Below are positions 1-8,467 of a DNA stretch of 64,000 bases, one piece after another. The stretch lies in NCBI RefSeq assembly GCF_000422505.1, contig NZ_KE383870.1, positions 87,744 to 151,743 of the forward strand, written 5' to 3'. Position 1 is the stretch's first letter. The number at the start of each line of letters is the position of its first letter. The DNA comes from Paenibacillus pinihumi DSM 23905 = JCM 16419. Lineage in GTDB: Bacteria > Bacillota > Bacilli > Paenibacillales > Paenibacillaceae. The translations under genes and the position numbers were made by a program. The notes under the pieces are model-generated. The model ran no database searches, had not been told where the DNA came from, and saw only the letters and a list, made by a program, of their open reading frames with translations.

Positions 1-720
1 TCCCACGATCTGGTGACTGAAGTTGACAAGGGCTCGGAGAAAATGATTCGAAGCCTGATCCGTACCCATTTTCCAACCCATTCCTTCCTCGGGGAAGAAG
101 GTGTTGAAGCAGGGCCGGAGGCATCAGCCAAAGCGCTGGAGTCCATGCGGGATGAGGAATATCTATGGATAGTTGATCCGATTGACGGCACAACGAATTT
201 TGTGCATGAATTTCCATATTATTGCGTATCCATTGCGCTTGCCCATAAAGGCGAGGTTATCGTCGGGGTTGTCTATGATCCGACCCGGGACGAGCTGTTC
301 GTCGCCGAGAAGGGCAAGGGTGCCTATGTCCATGGCAAACGCATGGAGGTAAGCAAGGAGCAAACTTTGCGGGATAGCTTGATTGCTACCGGTTTTCCCG
401 CCGATCATCAATATGCGCTCCCTATTAATCTGAAGGGCGTACAAGCTGTCGCGCCGCAGGTCCGCAATTTGCGTGTGGCCGGTTCGGCTGCGCTGCATAT
501 GGCTTACGTGGCGGCAGGCAGACTGAGCGGCTTTTGGGAAATCGGGCTGAACAGCTGGGACTTGGCTGCAGGCGCATTGCTGATTCAGGAGTCCGGAGGC
601 AAGGTGACCGATACAGGGGGACAGCCTTACCATCTGGGCGTGCGGAATGTAGCTGCCTCCAACGGACATGTTCATGATGAGCTGACAGCGGCGCTAGGCA
701 AGGCCGGGGCTGCAGGCTAA
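1..720 (+). CDS. Inositol monophosphatase family protein, 5'-truncated by window edge
   Basis: Hydrolyses inositol-1-phosphate or related sugar phosphates in a Mg-dependent reaction in the cytoplasm. The reading frame is open from base 1 and begins SHDLVTEVDK, which is the family's internal N-terminal motif, so the true start lies upstream and the GTG at 13 is internal. All metal-site motifs are present: FLGEEG near residue 30, DPIDGTTNF near 59 and WDLAAG near 186 of the visible 239 residues. A terminator follows directly. The natural substrate (inositol-P, histidinol-P, PAP or fructose-1,6-P2) cannot be told from the motifs. Confidence 0.93.
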   Translation, partial: SHDLVTEVDKGSEKMIRSLIRTHFPTHSFLGEEGVEAGPEASAKALESMRDEEYLWIVDPIDGTTNFVHEFPYYCVSIALAHKGEVIVGVVYDPTRDELFVAEKGKGAYVHGKRMEVSKEQTLRDSLIATGFPADHQYALPINLKGVQAVAPQVRNLRVAGSAALHMAYVAAGRLSGFWEIGLNSWDLAAGALLIQESGGKVTDTGGQPYHLGVRNVAASNGHVHDELTAALGKAGAAG

Positions 721-730
721 CCGGAATGAT

Positions 731-774
731 AAATCCTTTTTCGTGGAATTCTACGGAAGAGGATTTTTTATTTT
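731..774 (+). terminator. Rho-independent terminator after the inositol monophosphatase gene
   Basis: AAATCCT at 731 pairs with AGGATTT ending at 766 around an inner near-palindrome centred on GAATTC, and is followed by TTTTTTATTTT. It lies inside the longest reading frame of the next gene, which argues that the gene starts at 795 rather than 726. Confidence 0.75.
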
Positions 775-794
775 CTGGGAAAGGTAAAATTACG

Positions 795-1859
795 ATGAGC
801 AAAATAATCTCCCGCTTGCGGTCCCGTCGTATGTTGGCCTTGTTGCTAGCCGGTGTTGGTCTGATTACGCTGTATGCCATGATGCATGGAGGGGATACAT
901 CCGCTAATCCGCCATCGGCCTCCGCCGCTTCCGATATGCAGAAGGATGCACAGTCCGGCAAGCTGCAAAATATCAAGTCTGAGCTGCCCCCGTATGATTA
1001 TGGGATGGTGTGGATGTCCGACACCCAGTATTATTCGGAGCGATACCCGGATATTTACAGCCGGATGGTGAACTGGATAGCGGATAATCAGAATGAGCTG
1101 AAGCTTCGCTATGTGATACATACCGGGGATGTTGTTAACCGGGACAAGGAAAGAAGGCAGTGGAAAATCGCAAGCAGCAGTATGAGCGTATTGGAGCGTG
1201 CTGCGGTCCCGTATGGAATTTTGGCAGGAAATCATGACGTCAACACCAAGAAGCCTTCCTATAAAAGGTTTGGCCGTTACTTTGGGGAACAGCGGTTCGG
1301 CAAGCTGCCCTTCTACGGGGAGAGCTACAAAAATAATCGGGGACATTATGATTTGGTTGAAGCAGGAGAGCAGAAGCTGATATTCGTTTACATGGGCTGG
1401 GGGATTGGCGGAAACGAGCTGGGCTGGATGGATAAGGTGCTTAAGGAGCATCGGGACTATAAGGCGATCTTGTGCCTGCATGATTATCTCGGTGTGACAG
1501 GGGAGCGCTCTCCAGTTGGAGAAGCCGTATTCAGCCGAATCGTCATCCCCAATCCCAATGTAATGGCGGTGTTGTGCGGCCATGAGCATAATGCTGCGCT
1601 GGTTGTGGATGAAGTGGATGATAATCATGACGGAATCAGAGACAGAAGCGTCTATCAAATGCTTGCCGATTATCAGAAAGGGCCCAAAGGGGGCAGCGGA
1701 TATATGCGTCTTTTGTTGTTCGATGAGACCCGGGGGCTTTTGCACGTCCGAACATTTTCGCCCTATACCGGTGAATTTAACTTTTATAAAAACGAACCGT
1801 ACAAAGATGAATTTACGCTGCCATGGCCAATCGCACAGTCTGGTACCGCCAATGGTTAG
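795..1859 (+). CDS. Membrane-anchored or secreted metallophosphoesterase
   Basis: Calcineurin-like phosphoesterase of 354 residues. The N-terminus (MSKIISRLRSRR followed by about 20 hydrophobic residues) is a signal peptide or signal anchor, so the catalytic domain should face outside. Motifs in order are SDTQ (D76, taking the place of DxH as in some Icc-like members), HTGDVV (111-112), GNHD (145-148), CLHDY and CGHEHN. The start at 795 is preceded by GGGAAAGG at good spacing; the in-frame ATG at 726 has no ribosome site and would read through the terminator. It ends 4 bp into the convergent TauE gene. The substrate is unknown. Confidence 0.85.
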   Translation: MSKIISRLRSRRMLALLLAGVGLITLYAMMHGGDTSANPPSASAASDMQKDAQSGKLQNIKSELPPYDYGMVWMSDTQYYSERYPDIYSRMVNWIADNQNELKLRYVIHTGDVVNRDKERRQWKIASSSMSVLERAAVPYGILAGNHDVNTKKPSYKRFGRYFGEQRFGKLPFYGESYKNNRGHYDLVEAGEQKLIFVYMGWGIGGNELGWMDKVLKEHRDYKAILCLHDYLGVTGERSPVGEAVFSRIVIPNPNVMAVLCGHEHNAALVVDEVDDNHDGIRDRSVYQMLADYQKGPKGGSGYMRLLLFDETRGLLHVRTFSPYTGEFNFYKNEPYKDEFTLPWPIAQSGTANG

Positions 1860-2617
1860 AGCAGTTTGATCCCGCTCACTAATATGACGCCGGCCATAAC
1901 TGTTTGCAGCGGCTTGGCGGGAAGCCGGGTCGTCATGATGCTGCCCAGCAATACGCCTGGAATCGAGCCGATCAGCAGATTAATGGTGAGTACAAAATCA
2001 ACATGGCCCATGCCCGCATGCATCAGTCCTGCTGCGGTGACGAGCAGAAAGGCATGTACGATATCTGTCCCGATCAGCTCGGAGGCCCGGAGTCTGTAGA
2101 ACATCATCATCGCCAGGGCGAACAGGGAACCAGAGCCGATCGAAGTGAGGGCAACGACAAAACCGAGTGCGGCGCCGATGCTGATGGTCATCCACTTTTT
2201 CTCATGCAGCGGCTTGTTCTGTATCCGGCTCGGCGTCCCGTCGGTCATCCACAGCTTCGCAATTTGCAGCAGCGCAATGAAGATGAGCACAATGCCCAAG
2301 GCGTGCGTAATAATCAAATCCTGATAGGCATGGAGCGGCGGATAAAATTTCAGCGCAATAATCGTCAGAACAGCAGACGGCACACTGCCGGCGGCGAAGT
2401 ATGAGACAAGCAGCATGTTTACAGTTTTTTGCCGGATATGCTGAATGCTGCCAAACAGCTTGGTGATGGAATTGTAAAATAAATCGGTGGCCACTGCCAT
2501 TGTGGGTTGAATGCCTGTCGTAATGAGCAGCGGCGTCAGCAGGGAAGCACCGCCTACACCTGTCAGGCCAACCATAAGTCCGACAAAGCATCCGATAATG
2601 ACATAATGTAAATCCAT
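1856..2617 (-). CDS. TauE/SafE family sulfite/sulfonate-type exporter
   Basis: Integral membrane permease of 253 residues with about eight hydrophobic segments arranged as two related halves. The N-terminal GLTGVGGASLLTPLL and the repeat FVVALTSIGSGSLFAL are typical of the TauE/SafE (DUF81) family, which moves small organic or sulfur anions. The ribosome site GGGAGG sits 9 bases before the ATG. No sulfur-metabolism gene is nearby to fix the substrate. A 13-bp perfect hairpin lies about 70 bases upstream and could be an operator. Confidence 0.88.
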   Translation of the reverse strand: MDLHYVIIGCFVGLMVGLTGVGGASLLTPLLITTGIQPTMAVATDLFYNSITKLFGSIQHIRQKTVNMLLVSYFAAGSVPSAVLTIIALKFYPPLHAYQDLIITHALGIVLIFIALLQIAKLWMTDGTPSRIQNKPLHEKKWMTISIGAALGFVVALTSIGSGSLFALAMMMFYRLRASELIGTDIVHAFLLVTAAGLMHAGMGHVDFVLTINLLIGSIPGVLLGSIMTTRLPAKPLQTVMAGVILVSGIKLL

Positions 2618-3036
2618 TTTGAATTCCTCCCGCTTGAACAGACATTACTATCACTATATGCTTGTCTTCTGAAATCATTATCGGAACCTGCATCTGCTGC
2701 ATCAGATGCAGCAGATGCTCCAGATAAGGACAAGATGGATATAATCCGTTGTAAAATGAGTCCTTTTTTCCAAGAATAAGCTTGCCGACTCATAACCATA
2801 GAATCGTTTGGCATATTGTAGAGAAACAGGAAAAAATCAATCTGTATGGTTGAACGGTCGAAGCTTCTTCCATAGCTGTCGTTTGGTCAAGTAAATCGGG
2901 GAACAAGAGCGGTCGGAAGAACCTTACATATGGCGGCGGACCTGGACGAAATTCACTCGTCAACGGATATAGCAAATTTCCGGCGTGAGGGGACAAGCCG
3001 GCAGGCAAGACCACTATTTTCACGAAGCGGGGGATC
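2618..3036. other. Intergenic region between TauE and malic enzyme genes
   Basis: This 419-bp stretch separates two divergent genes and should contain both promoters. It holds the perfect hairpin at 2690-2718 and a TATAAT-like box near 2733. I recognise no riboswitch, and the short frames in it lack ribosome sites. Confidence 0.5.
2690..2718. repeat. Perfect 13-bp inverted repeat with 3-nt loop
   Basis: GCATCTGCTGCAT, CAG, then ATGCAGCAGATGC form a perfect hairpin. No T-tract follows on either strand, so it is not a standard terminator. Its place upstream of the TauE-type permease suggests an operator or a cruciform, but no known regulator site is recognised. Confidence 0.7.
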
Positions 3037-4443
3037 ATGATGGCATTCAACAGCATTATTTTACGTCTTGAACTGGATCACCGGCATGTTCATTTCGGCA
3101 ATGTGGCATCGGCCATCAGTAATGCAGGAGGGGATATTACCTCCATTGACGTCATTCGTCCAGGACAGGATACTTCTGTCCGCGATATTACTGTCCATGT
3201 ATCAGATCAGGTTGAAGATCAGGTTGTAGATTCGCTTCGCCAGCTACCGGGCGTGCAGATTGTGAATGTGTCGGACCGTACTTTTCTGGCTCATCTTGGC
3301 GGGAAAATTTCGATTCATCCGAAGCTGCCCGTGAAAAATCGCGATGATTTGTCACGGGTGTACACACCAGGAGTCGCCCGTGTCTGTACAGCGATTCATG
3401 AAAGCCCGGAGAAGGCCTATTCGCTCACGGTCAAGCGCAATACGGTTGCCGTTGTGACGGATGGCACAGCCGTGCTTGGTCTTGGTGATATCGGGCCTGC
3501 TGCCGCTGCGCCTGTTATGGAGGGGAAGGCTATGCTCTTCAAGCAGCTTGCAGATGTTGACGCCTTTCCGATTTGTCTGGATACGAAGGATACCGAAGAA
3601 ATTATCCGGACCGTGAAGGCAATCAGCCCGATCTTCGGCGGCATTAACCTGGAGGATATCAGCTCACCGCGCTGCTTTGAGATTGAGCAGCGGCTCTCGG
3701 CTGAGCTGGATATTCCTGTGTTCCACGATGATCAGCATGGGACTGCGGTTGTTGTTATCGCGGGACTGATTAATGCGCTCAAGGTTGTCGGGAAGCAGGT
3801 GGAGCAAATACGCGTGGTCGTGAACGGAATCGGGGCAGCCGGTGTATCGATCTGCAAAATGCTGCTTGCTGCCGGAGTTACCCGTCTTGTCCCTGTTGAC
3901 CGCGAAGGAGCAATTGTTCGCGGCGGAAGCTACCCCTACCCGATGTGGCAGTGGCTGGCTGACCAGCCGCAGGTCGAGACTCGGCCAGGCAAGCTGAGGG
4001 AAGTCATTCAGGGAGCGGATGTATTTATCGGAGTGTCACGAGGCGGTATTTTGAGCGGAGCTGAGGTAGCCCTGATGGCCGAGAACCGGATTGTGTTTGC
4101 CATGGCAAATCCTGAACCGGAAATCAAGCCTGAGGAGGCGCTGCCGCTTGTCCGTGTCTTTGCTACCGGACGCAGTGATTACCCGAACCAGATCAATAAC
4201 GTGCTTGTATTCCCGGGGATCTTCCGGGGGGCGCTGGATTGCCGCGCGCGTACGATTAATGAGGCAATGAAGCTGGCTGCTGCGAGGGCCATTGCGGCGG
4301 TTGTTTCGGACAGTGAGCGGAACGAGCATTATATTATTCCGAGCCTGTTCAATGAGCAGGTTGTCAGCCGGGTCAGAAAGGCCGTAATTGAAGCAGCAAT
4401 CGCGACCGGGGAGGCCCGGCGGACGCCGCCGGAATTCCGGTAG
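3037..4443 (+). CDS. NAD(P)-dependent malic enzyme with N-terminal ACT domain
   Basis: Oxidative decarboxylation of malate to pyruvate. Residues 1-80 form an ACT-type regulatory domain (IILRLELDHRHVHFG, VASAISNAGGDI). Residues about 90-235 are the malic N-terminal domain, with Tyr109 in VYTPGVARVC, Lys164 in MEGKAMLFK, E206-D207 and the metal site FHDDQHGTAV. The Rossmann motif VNGIGAAGVSICKM follows near 263. The 468-residue length fits ACT-containing malic enzymes of Bacillota. ATGs at 3037 and 3040 are both usable behind GCGGGGG. The gene stands alone and ends before a terminator at 4549. Amino-acid control through the ACT domain is inferred from the fold. Confidence 0.93.
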   Translation: MMAFNSIILRLELDHRHVHFGNVASAISNAGGDITSIDVIRPGQDTSVRDITVHVSDQVEDQVVDSLRQLPGVQIVNVSDRTFLAHLGGKISIHPKLPVKNRDDLSRVYTPGVARVCTAIHESPEKAYSLTVKRNTVAVVTDGTAVLGLGDIGPAAAAPVMEGKAMLFKQLADVDAFPICLDTKDTEEIIRTVKAISPIFGGINLEDISSPRCFEIEQRLSAELDIPVFHDDQHGTAVVVIAGLINALKVVGKQVEQIRVVVNGIGAAGVSICKMLLAAGVTRLVPVDREGAIVRGGSYPYPMWQWLADQPQVETRPGKLREVIQGADVFIGVSRGGILSGAEVALMAENRIVFAMANPEPEIKPEEALPLVRVFATGRSDYPNQINNVLVFPGIFRGALDCRARTINEAMKLAAARAIAAVVSDSERNEHYIIPSLFNEQVVSRVRKAVIEAAIATGEARRTPPEFR

Positions 4444-4548
4444 TATAGACAACGGAATAGCGTAAGGAAGCCTCAGGCCAATAGCGAAAGCTCCCGGCAT
4501 TCAAAGCATTTCAAGCAGAGTCAGCGTAAGAGAATAACCACGCAGTCT

Positions 4549-4585
4549 TCAAACGGCTAATCAGCCGCTTGAGGGCTGTTTTTCT
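4549..4585 (+). terminator. Terminator after malic enzyme
   Basis: TCAAACGGCT (4549-4558) pairs with AGCCGCTTGA (4563-4572) and is followed by GGGCTGTTTTTCTTT. The rest of the 4444-4669 gap shows nothing recognisable. Confidence 0.75.
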
Positions 4586-4669
4586 TTGCCTGATCACTGT
4601 AATTTAGCGCTGCTTTCGGCAAGAAGCCAGCAAATGTCGCCCTTCAAGCCGGTGTTTTGGCAGAAGGAC

Positions 4670-4698
4670 TTTCAAAAGGGACAGGTTTTTGATATAAT
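4670..4698 (+). promoter_or_regulatory. SigA-type promoter upstream of the truncated AraC-like gene
   Basis: TATAAT at 4693-4698 with a weak -35 (TTTCAA, 4670-4675) at 17-bp spacing. The Fur box begins 11 bases downstream of the -10 and so covers the expected transcription start. Confidence 0.6.
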
Positions 4699-4709
4699 CC
4701 AATTAATAA

Positions 4710-4724
4710 TGATAATTATTATCA
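4710..4724. promoter_or_regulatory. Fur box (7-1-7 palindrome)
   Basis: TGATAATTATTATCA is a perfect 7-1-7 palindrome matching the Bacillus Fur consensus TGATAATNATTATCA. Its place over the predicted transcription start implies iron-dependent repression of the gene at 4794. Confidence 0.85.
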
Positions 4725-4793
4725 ATTATATCCTGTCGTGATTCTCTATAGCGTTAACGATCAACTATTCTCTGAGTGAGAGGTGTGTAGGCC

Positions 4794-5321
4794 ATGATTC
4801 CCTATGAACTGAAAACCCGGGACCGGTCTGTTTCCGAATTGGAAGGCATGCTGTTCAAGCTGCGTGATGCGGAGCAGATCAGGCACGGACATATTTTCCG
4901 GACACAGCCAAGACTGACCATTTCCCATGTCATGCTGGCAGTCAAGAGCGGTGAGGGACGAATAACAATAGAAGGCGAAGAACGGAGTTTGAGCCCGGAT
5001 TCAGTATTTGTCTGCAAGCCGGGCCAGACCTTTGGTCTGGAGACAACGGGTACAGATCATCTGGAGCTGTACATGTTCCGCTTTGATATTTTCAGCGAGA
5101 CGGATCGCAGCAGGAAGCGGATGCAGATGGTCATGGAGGGCGAATTACATACCGACAAGGGGCGTATTGCAGTACCTCCGGCGGTAAATATTGCAGAGCT
5201 GTGCGAGGCAGTCTACAGCTATTGGAACGGCGGCAGCGGCCTTGAGCGTTTCCGCAGCTCACTTGCTTTTCAAGAGCTGCTCTACTATATACTTGGAGGT
5301 ATGGATGAATCCGGAAGCTGA
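4794..5321 (+). CDS. AraC/Btr-like sensor domain protein lacking the HTH, Fur-controlled
   Basis: The 175 residues align in style with the N-terminal cupin-like domain of Fur-regulated AraC regulators such as Bacillus Btr/YbbB, which sense siderophores. Visible parts are GEGRITIEGEERSL, the proline-glycine turn CKPGQTFGLE, and a closing helix ending FQELLYYILGG. The protein stops where the AraC helix-turn-helix would normally begin, and a terminator follows 34 bases later, so the DNA-binding and siderophore-binding parts are missing and not merely frameshifted. It could be a decayed remnant or a free-standing ligand binder. The start at 4794 follows GTGAGAGGTGTG. A perfect Fur box lies 70 bp upstream. 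Confidence 0.7.
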   Translation: MIPYELKTRDRSVSELEGMLFKLRDAEQIRHGHIFRTQPRLTISHVMLAVKSGEGRITIEGEERSLSPDSVFVCKPGQTFGLETTGTDHLELYMFRFDIFSETDRSRKRMQMVMEGELHTDKGRIAVPPAVNIAELCEAVYSYWNGGSGLERFRSSLAFQELLYYILGGMDESGS

Positions 5322-5354
5322 TTTCTTCCATGAATGTTAGACATCTATTTACAA

Positions 5355-5392
5355 GAAGGGCGTCACACGATGTTGTGTGGACGCCCTTCGCT
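5355..5392. terminator. Bidirectional terminator between convergent genes
   Basis: GAAGGGCGTC (5355-5364) pairs with GACGCCCTTC (5380-5389), with an inner CACA/TGTG pairing. It serves the plus gene ending at 5321 and the minus glutamate dehydrogenase gene ending at 5448. Confidence 0.75.
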
Positions 5393-5447
5393 TTAAATGA
5401 AAACACTGTCATTCATTCTTTATCCGGCAGAGAACGGATTGTCGGAA

Positions 5448-6827
5448 TCAATACAGCTTGCCTTGTAAATACAGGCTGGTAGCCAGTTTGCTGACTGCGT
5501 GGGTATAGCATTGCTGACGGAGGGTGATCTTCTCCTGAAAGTAGAGAGGAAGAATGGCGCCCATGGTCGATTTCATTTTGGAATACAGGCGGCGGGAGAT
5601 TTCTTCCTCCGTATAGAATTGGGTCTCACGCCCTTGAAGCCATTCAAAATAAGAGACGATAACACCGCCCGCATTCGCCAGAATATCCGGAATGATAATG
5701 ACGGAATCTTCGCTCAAAATCTGGTCTGCTTCTCCAGTAATCGGGGCATTGGCACCTTCGACGATAATGCGCGCTTTGATCTGGTTCACATTATCCTTGC
5801 GGATCTGATCCTCCAATGCGGCAAGAATGAGCACATCCAGGTCCAGGTAGAGAATGGATTCCCGGTCCAAAATCTCAGCCTGGATGCCTGCTGTTGCAAG
5901 CTCGTCCCTGGAGACGGGCAAATCGCCACGATTATTCGCAACATATTGAATGAGAGCCGGAATATCCAGCCCGTCGGGATGATACAGCGTCTTGTTCCGG
6001 TCGCTGACAGCTACGACTTTGTTGTTTAAGTCCTTGCAGTTGTAAGCTTCAAGAGCTGCGACTGATCCGACATTACCGAAGCCCTGAACAGCGAGCCGGA
6101 GGCTCTTGCCGGAATGCTCAAGCGCTGTTTTGGCAAATCCGTTGCTGCTGTCGGCAAGCTCCGCGCTGTTCTCTTTCAGAAATCCGGAGAGCAGATAATT
6201 TAATGTAAAATATACCCCTTTGCCTGTTGCTTCTCGGCGGCCTAATGACCCGCCATTCAAAACGCTTTTTCCTGTGAAGCTGCCAAGGTAAGGCTGGCCC
6301 GGATGGATGCTTTTATACTCGGCCATCATCCAGTCCATTTCACGCTCGCCGGTACCGACGTCCGGCGCAGGAATATCCTTGTCCGGACCTAGCGCGTCGG
6401 TGAAGTATTGCACATATTTTTTGCAGATCAGATATAACTCCCTGACCGAATATTCGCGGGGATTAATCGCTACGCCGCCCTTGCCGCCACCGAAAGGAAC
6501 CTCATGCAGCGCATTCTTCAGCGTCATGAGCGCCGCCAAATTTGTAACCTCATCCTCATTGACCGTCTCATGAAACCGGATACCGCCTTTGTACGGGCCA
6601 AGCGTATCATTATGCTGAATGCGGTACGCAGGTATACGCACCACATCGCCTTTATCAAGGGCAATGCGGAGAAATGATTTGTGAATTTTGTTCGGGGTGG
6701 ACAGAATAGCTCCAAGTGAAGTAAAGGCCTGGGTTCTTTGGACACCTTGCAAATTATGCAGGAAGGATGGATTGCTCAATAATTTTTGCAGCGATTGTTG
6801 TACGATTGCTCCAGTCTGACTGGCCAT
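5448..6827 (-). CDS. Glu/Leu/Phe/Val-family dehydrogenase (glutamate dehydrogenase)
   Basis: Reversible oxidative deamination of glutamate to 2-oxoglutarate in the cytoplasm, linking nitrogen and carbon metabolism. The 459 residues carry the substrate motif LGPYKGGIRFH (Lys80), Lys104, the catalytic Lys116 in VPFGGGKGGVA, the Asp in IPAPDVGTG and the dinucleotide motif QGFGNVGSVA. Length and motifs fit a hexameric GDH. A strong GAGGAGGT ribosome site precedes the ATG by 8 bases. It is transcribed alone. Cofactor choice (NAD or NADP) was not determined, so a catabolic RocG/GudB role against a biosynthetic one stays open. Confidence 0.93.
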   Translation of the reverse strand: MASQTGAIVQQSLQKLLSNPSFLHNLQGVQRTQAFTSLGAILSTPNKIHKSFLRIALDKGDVVRIPAYRIQHNDTLGPYKGGIRFHETVNEDEVTNLAALMTLKNALHEVPFGGGKGGVAINPREYSVRELYLICKKYVQYFTDALGPDKDIPAPDVGTGEREMDWMMAEYKSIHPGQPYLGSFTGKSVLNGGSLGRREATGKGVYFTLNYLLSGFLKENSAELADSSNGFAKTALEHSGKSLRLAVQGFGNVGSVAALEAYNCKDLNNKVVAVSDRNKTLYHPDGLDIPALIQYVANNRGDLPVSRDELATAGIQAEILDRESILYLDLDVLILAALEDQIRKDNVNQIKARIIVEGANAPITGEADQILSEDSVIIIPDILANAGGVIVSYFEWLQGRETQFYTEEEISRRLYSKMKSTMGAILPLYFQEKITLRQQCYTHAVSKLATSLYLQGKLY

Positions 6828-6926
6828 GGTCGTATTACCTCCTCTTGTCCTTACATTTGAAAATACTTCCTATTCATTCTATCATAAGGGGATGCGTAAC
6901 CCAAATCACACCCAAAGGAGAACATC

Positions 6927-7160
6927 ATGAACGGAACAAAACGCGAGGCTGTCAAGCCGGGATTAACCGTAGATATTGTATTAAAGCAGGACCAGCGGAG
7001 CGGCAAGCTGACCCGGGGAGTGGTGAAGGATATTCTGACGAATTCCTCCACGCATCCTCATGGGATCAAGGTCAGGTTGCAATCGGGGCAGGTAGGCCGG
7101 GTTAAGGTCATTCATTCTGCTGCTTCAAACGGGGCAGTCCCGCCAGATACACTTCAATAA
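6927..7160 (+). CDS. ywbE: YwbE family protein
   Basis: Small cytoplasmic protein of 77 residues in the YwbE/DUF2196 family, of unknown function. The family core GLTVDIVLKQDQRSGKLTRG and the following GVVKDILTNSSTHPHGIKV resemble a compact beta-barrel nucleic-acid-binding-like fold. The ribosome site AAAGGAG lies 8 bases before the ATG. Its last 53 bases overlap the 3' end of the convergent TetR gene, so the two 3' ends code on both strands. Confidence 0.85.
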   Translation: MNGTKREAVKPGLTVDIVLKQDQRSGKLTRGVVKDILTNSSTHPHGIKVRLQSGQVGRVKVIHSAASNGAVPPDTLQ

Positions 7161-7692
7161 CGCTTGCGAACGACTCATTGAGATTAACCGGAAGTCCGAA
7201 GCCGCCAGCATGTTCAATTGCGACGAAGCCGTGCATAAGGCTGCGCAGCCCGCGTACGGCATGAATCAGGTTCAACTCATCCAGCTCATAGGGAGCAAGC
7301 AGCCTGGCGACGAGAGTAATCGTGTCATTGCTCCAGCGGATCAGCCGTTCATTCTGCGAATCAGGTGCTTGCAATGTCGCTTCATACAGCCCAGGACGCG
7401 TACGCGCGAAGTGCACATAGGCTTCCGCCATAGCGAGGATCGGCTCTTTGGCTGAATCAGCGCTGATCGTGACGGCCGCCTCAAGCTGTGAGTAAAGCTG
7501 TTCCAGCCCGTATATGGCCAGTTCGTTGCGCAGGCCGGGCAGACCGTCGACATGATTGTAAAGAGAAGGGGAGCGAATGTTCAAATATTTGGCCACCGTA
7601 GCCAGTGTGACCTCGCGCAGGCCCTTCTCGTCGGCAAGCTGTGCGGTTGCTCTCACCAGGGTAGGCAGATCAAGTCCGATTCTAGGTGACAT
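7108..7692 (-). CDS. TetR/AcrR family transcriptional regulator
   Basis: DNA-binding repressor of 194 residues. The N-terminal helix-turn-helix reads LREVTLATVAKYLNIRSPSL followed by YNHV, and the C-terminal half is the TetR ligand and dimer domain of the WHG type (RPGLYEATLQAP, MHGFVAIEHAGGFG). The ATG at 7692 follows AAGGGGGCGG and is preferred over an in-frame start 33 bases upstream, which has none. It overlaps the end of the metallo-hydrolase gene by 11 bp, so the two form one operon, and an inverted repeat at that operon's promoter is a good candidate for its own operator. The inducer is unknown. Confidence 0.88.
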   Translation of the reverse strand: MSPRIGLDLPTLVRATAQLADEKGLREVTLATVAKYLNIRSPSLYNHVDGLPGLRNELAIYGLEQLYSQLEAAVTISADSAKEPILAMAEAYVHFARTRPGLYEATLQAPDSQNERLIRWSNDTITLVARLLAPYELDELNLIHAVRGLRSLMHGFVAIEHAGGFGLPVNLNESFASVIEVYLAGLPRLKQQNE

Positions 7693-8425
7693 GGTTGCCG
7701 CCCCCTTCCGGGTGATGCTTGGCAAGCTGAATTTCTGCTTTCCGGATTGCCTTATTCATGACTGGACCAGGGTTGGTCAGGAAGCTGCCATGGCCCACTG
7801 CGAGCAGAGAAGGGCCAAGCGCGGCAAGCTTCCTTGCACTATATAGCGCCTTCTCTGCGTTCCAGGTTGCCATTGCAGGAAACGGAAACCATGGGGCAAG
7901 TTGGCCTGCTACCGCTACTCCGCCCCGAATTTGCAGGGCATCTCCTGCCACGAGCGCTTGAGTGCGGGTATCCAGAAACGCCATGGAGCCTGGCGTATGT
8001 CCAGGTGCGGCTATAGCCAGAAGTGATCCGATGCGGTCACCATCCTGCAAGCGGACATCCGGCCGTGTGCTCAGCTTGGTCGCCACGCTGCCGCGAATTG
8101 GCGTCTGTGGCTCATTCGTATCGAGCGACAAATCGCCTTCGAGCAGACGTGAGTCTCTGGCAGACAGATAGACCGGCACCTGCGGGAGCGCCTGCTTTAG
8201 CGCATCAAGCGATCCGACATGATCTTCATGGGCATGGGTCAGCACGATGGTCCCAATTGGCTTGCCAATCGTCTCCGCGGCCTGCATAATGGCTTTGGCG
8301 CTGTAAGGCAGCGCGCAATCAATAAGGGTCAGGGAGTCCTGCTCCTCTACGAAATAGCAGTTGACAGGAAAAATCCGGGGCAAAAAAGACAGTTGATAAA
8401 GAAATTGATGCTTGATCATTTTCAT
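7682..8425 (-). CDS. Metallo-beta-lactamase fold hydrolase
   Basis: Zinc hydrolase of 247 residues. The metal motif VLTHAHEDHVGS near residue 70 and the later GHTPGSMAFL and DALQIRGG match glyoxalase II-like or lactonase-like members; the final metal His is in VGHGSFL. The start at ATG 8425 follows AAAGGTGG with 8-base spacing; the GTG at 8437 lies inside the ribosome site and is rejected. It is the first gene of an operon with the TetR regulator, which probably controls it. The substrate is unknown; detoxification of a small ester or thioester is a guess. Confidence 0.87.
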   Translation of the reverse strand: MKMIKHQFLYQLSFLPRIFPVNCYFVEEQDSLTLIDCALPYSAKAIMQAAETIGKPIGTIVLTHAHEDHVGSLDALKQALPQVPVYLSARDSRLLEGDLSLDTNEPQTPIRGSVATKLSTRPDVRLQDGDRIGSLLAIAAPGHTPGSMAFLDTRTQALVAGDALQIRGGVAVAGQLAPWFPFPAMATWNAEKALYSARKLAALGPSLLAVGHGSFLTNPGPVMNKAIRKAEIQLAKHHPEGGGNHVT

Positions 8426-8446
8426 TGTAAAAACCACCTTTCTTCA

Positions 8447-8467
8447 AAAACTAATGATGTTAGTTTT
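8447..8467. promoter_or_regulatory. Probable TetR operator
   Basis: AAAACTAA, TGATG, TTAGTTTT is a perfect 8-bp inverted repeat with a 5-bp centre. It sits directly downstream of the minus-strand -10 box, across the expected transcription start of the hydrolase-TetR operon, which fits autoregulation. Confidence 0.7.

Noticed and set aside
846-1745. 299-codon minus-strand frame within the metallophosphoesterase gene
   Set aside because: Antisense shadow; the plus-strand gene has all phosphoesterase motifs.
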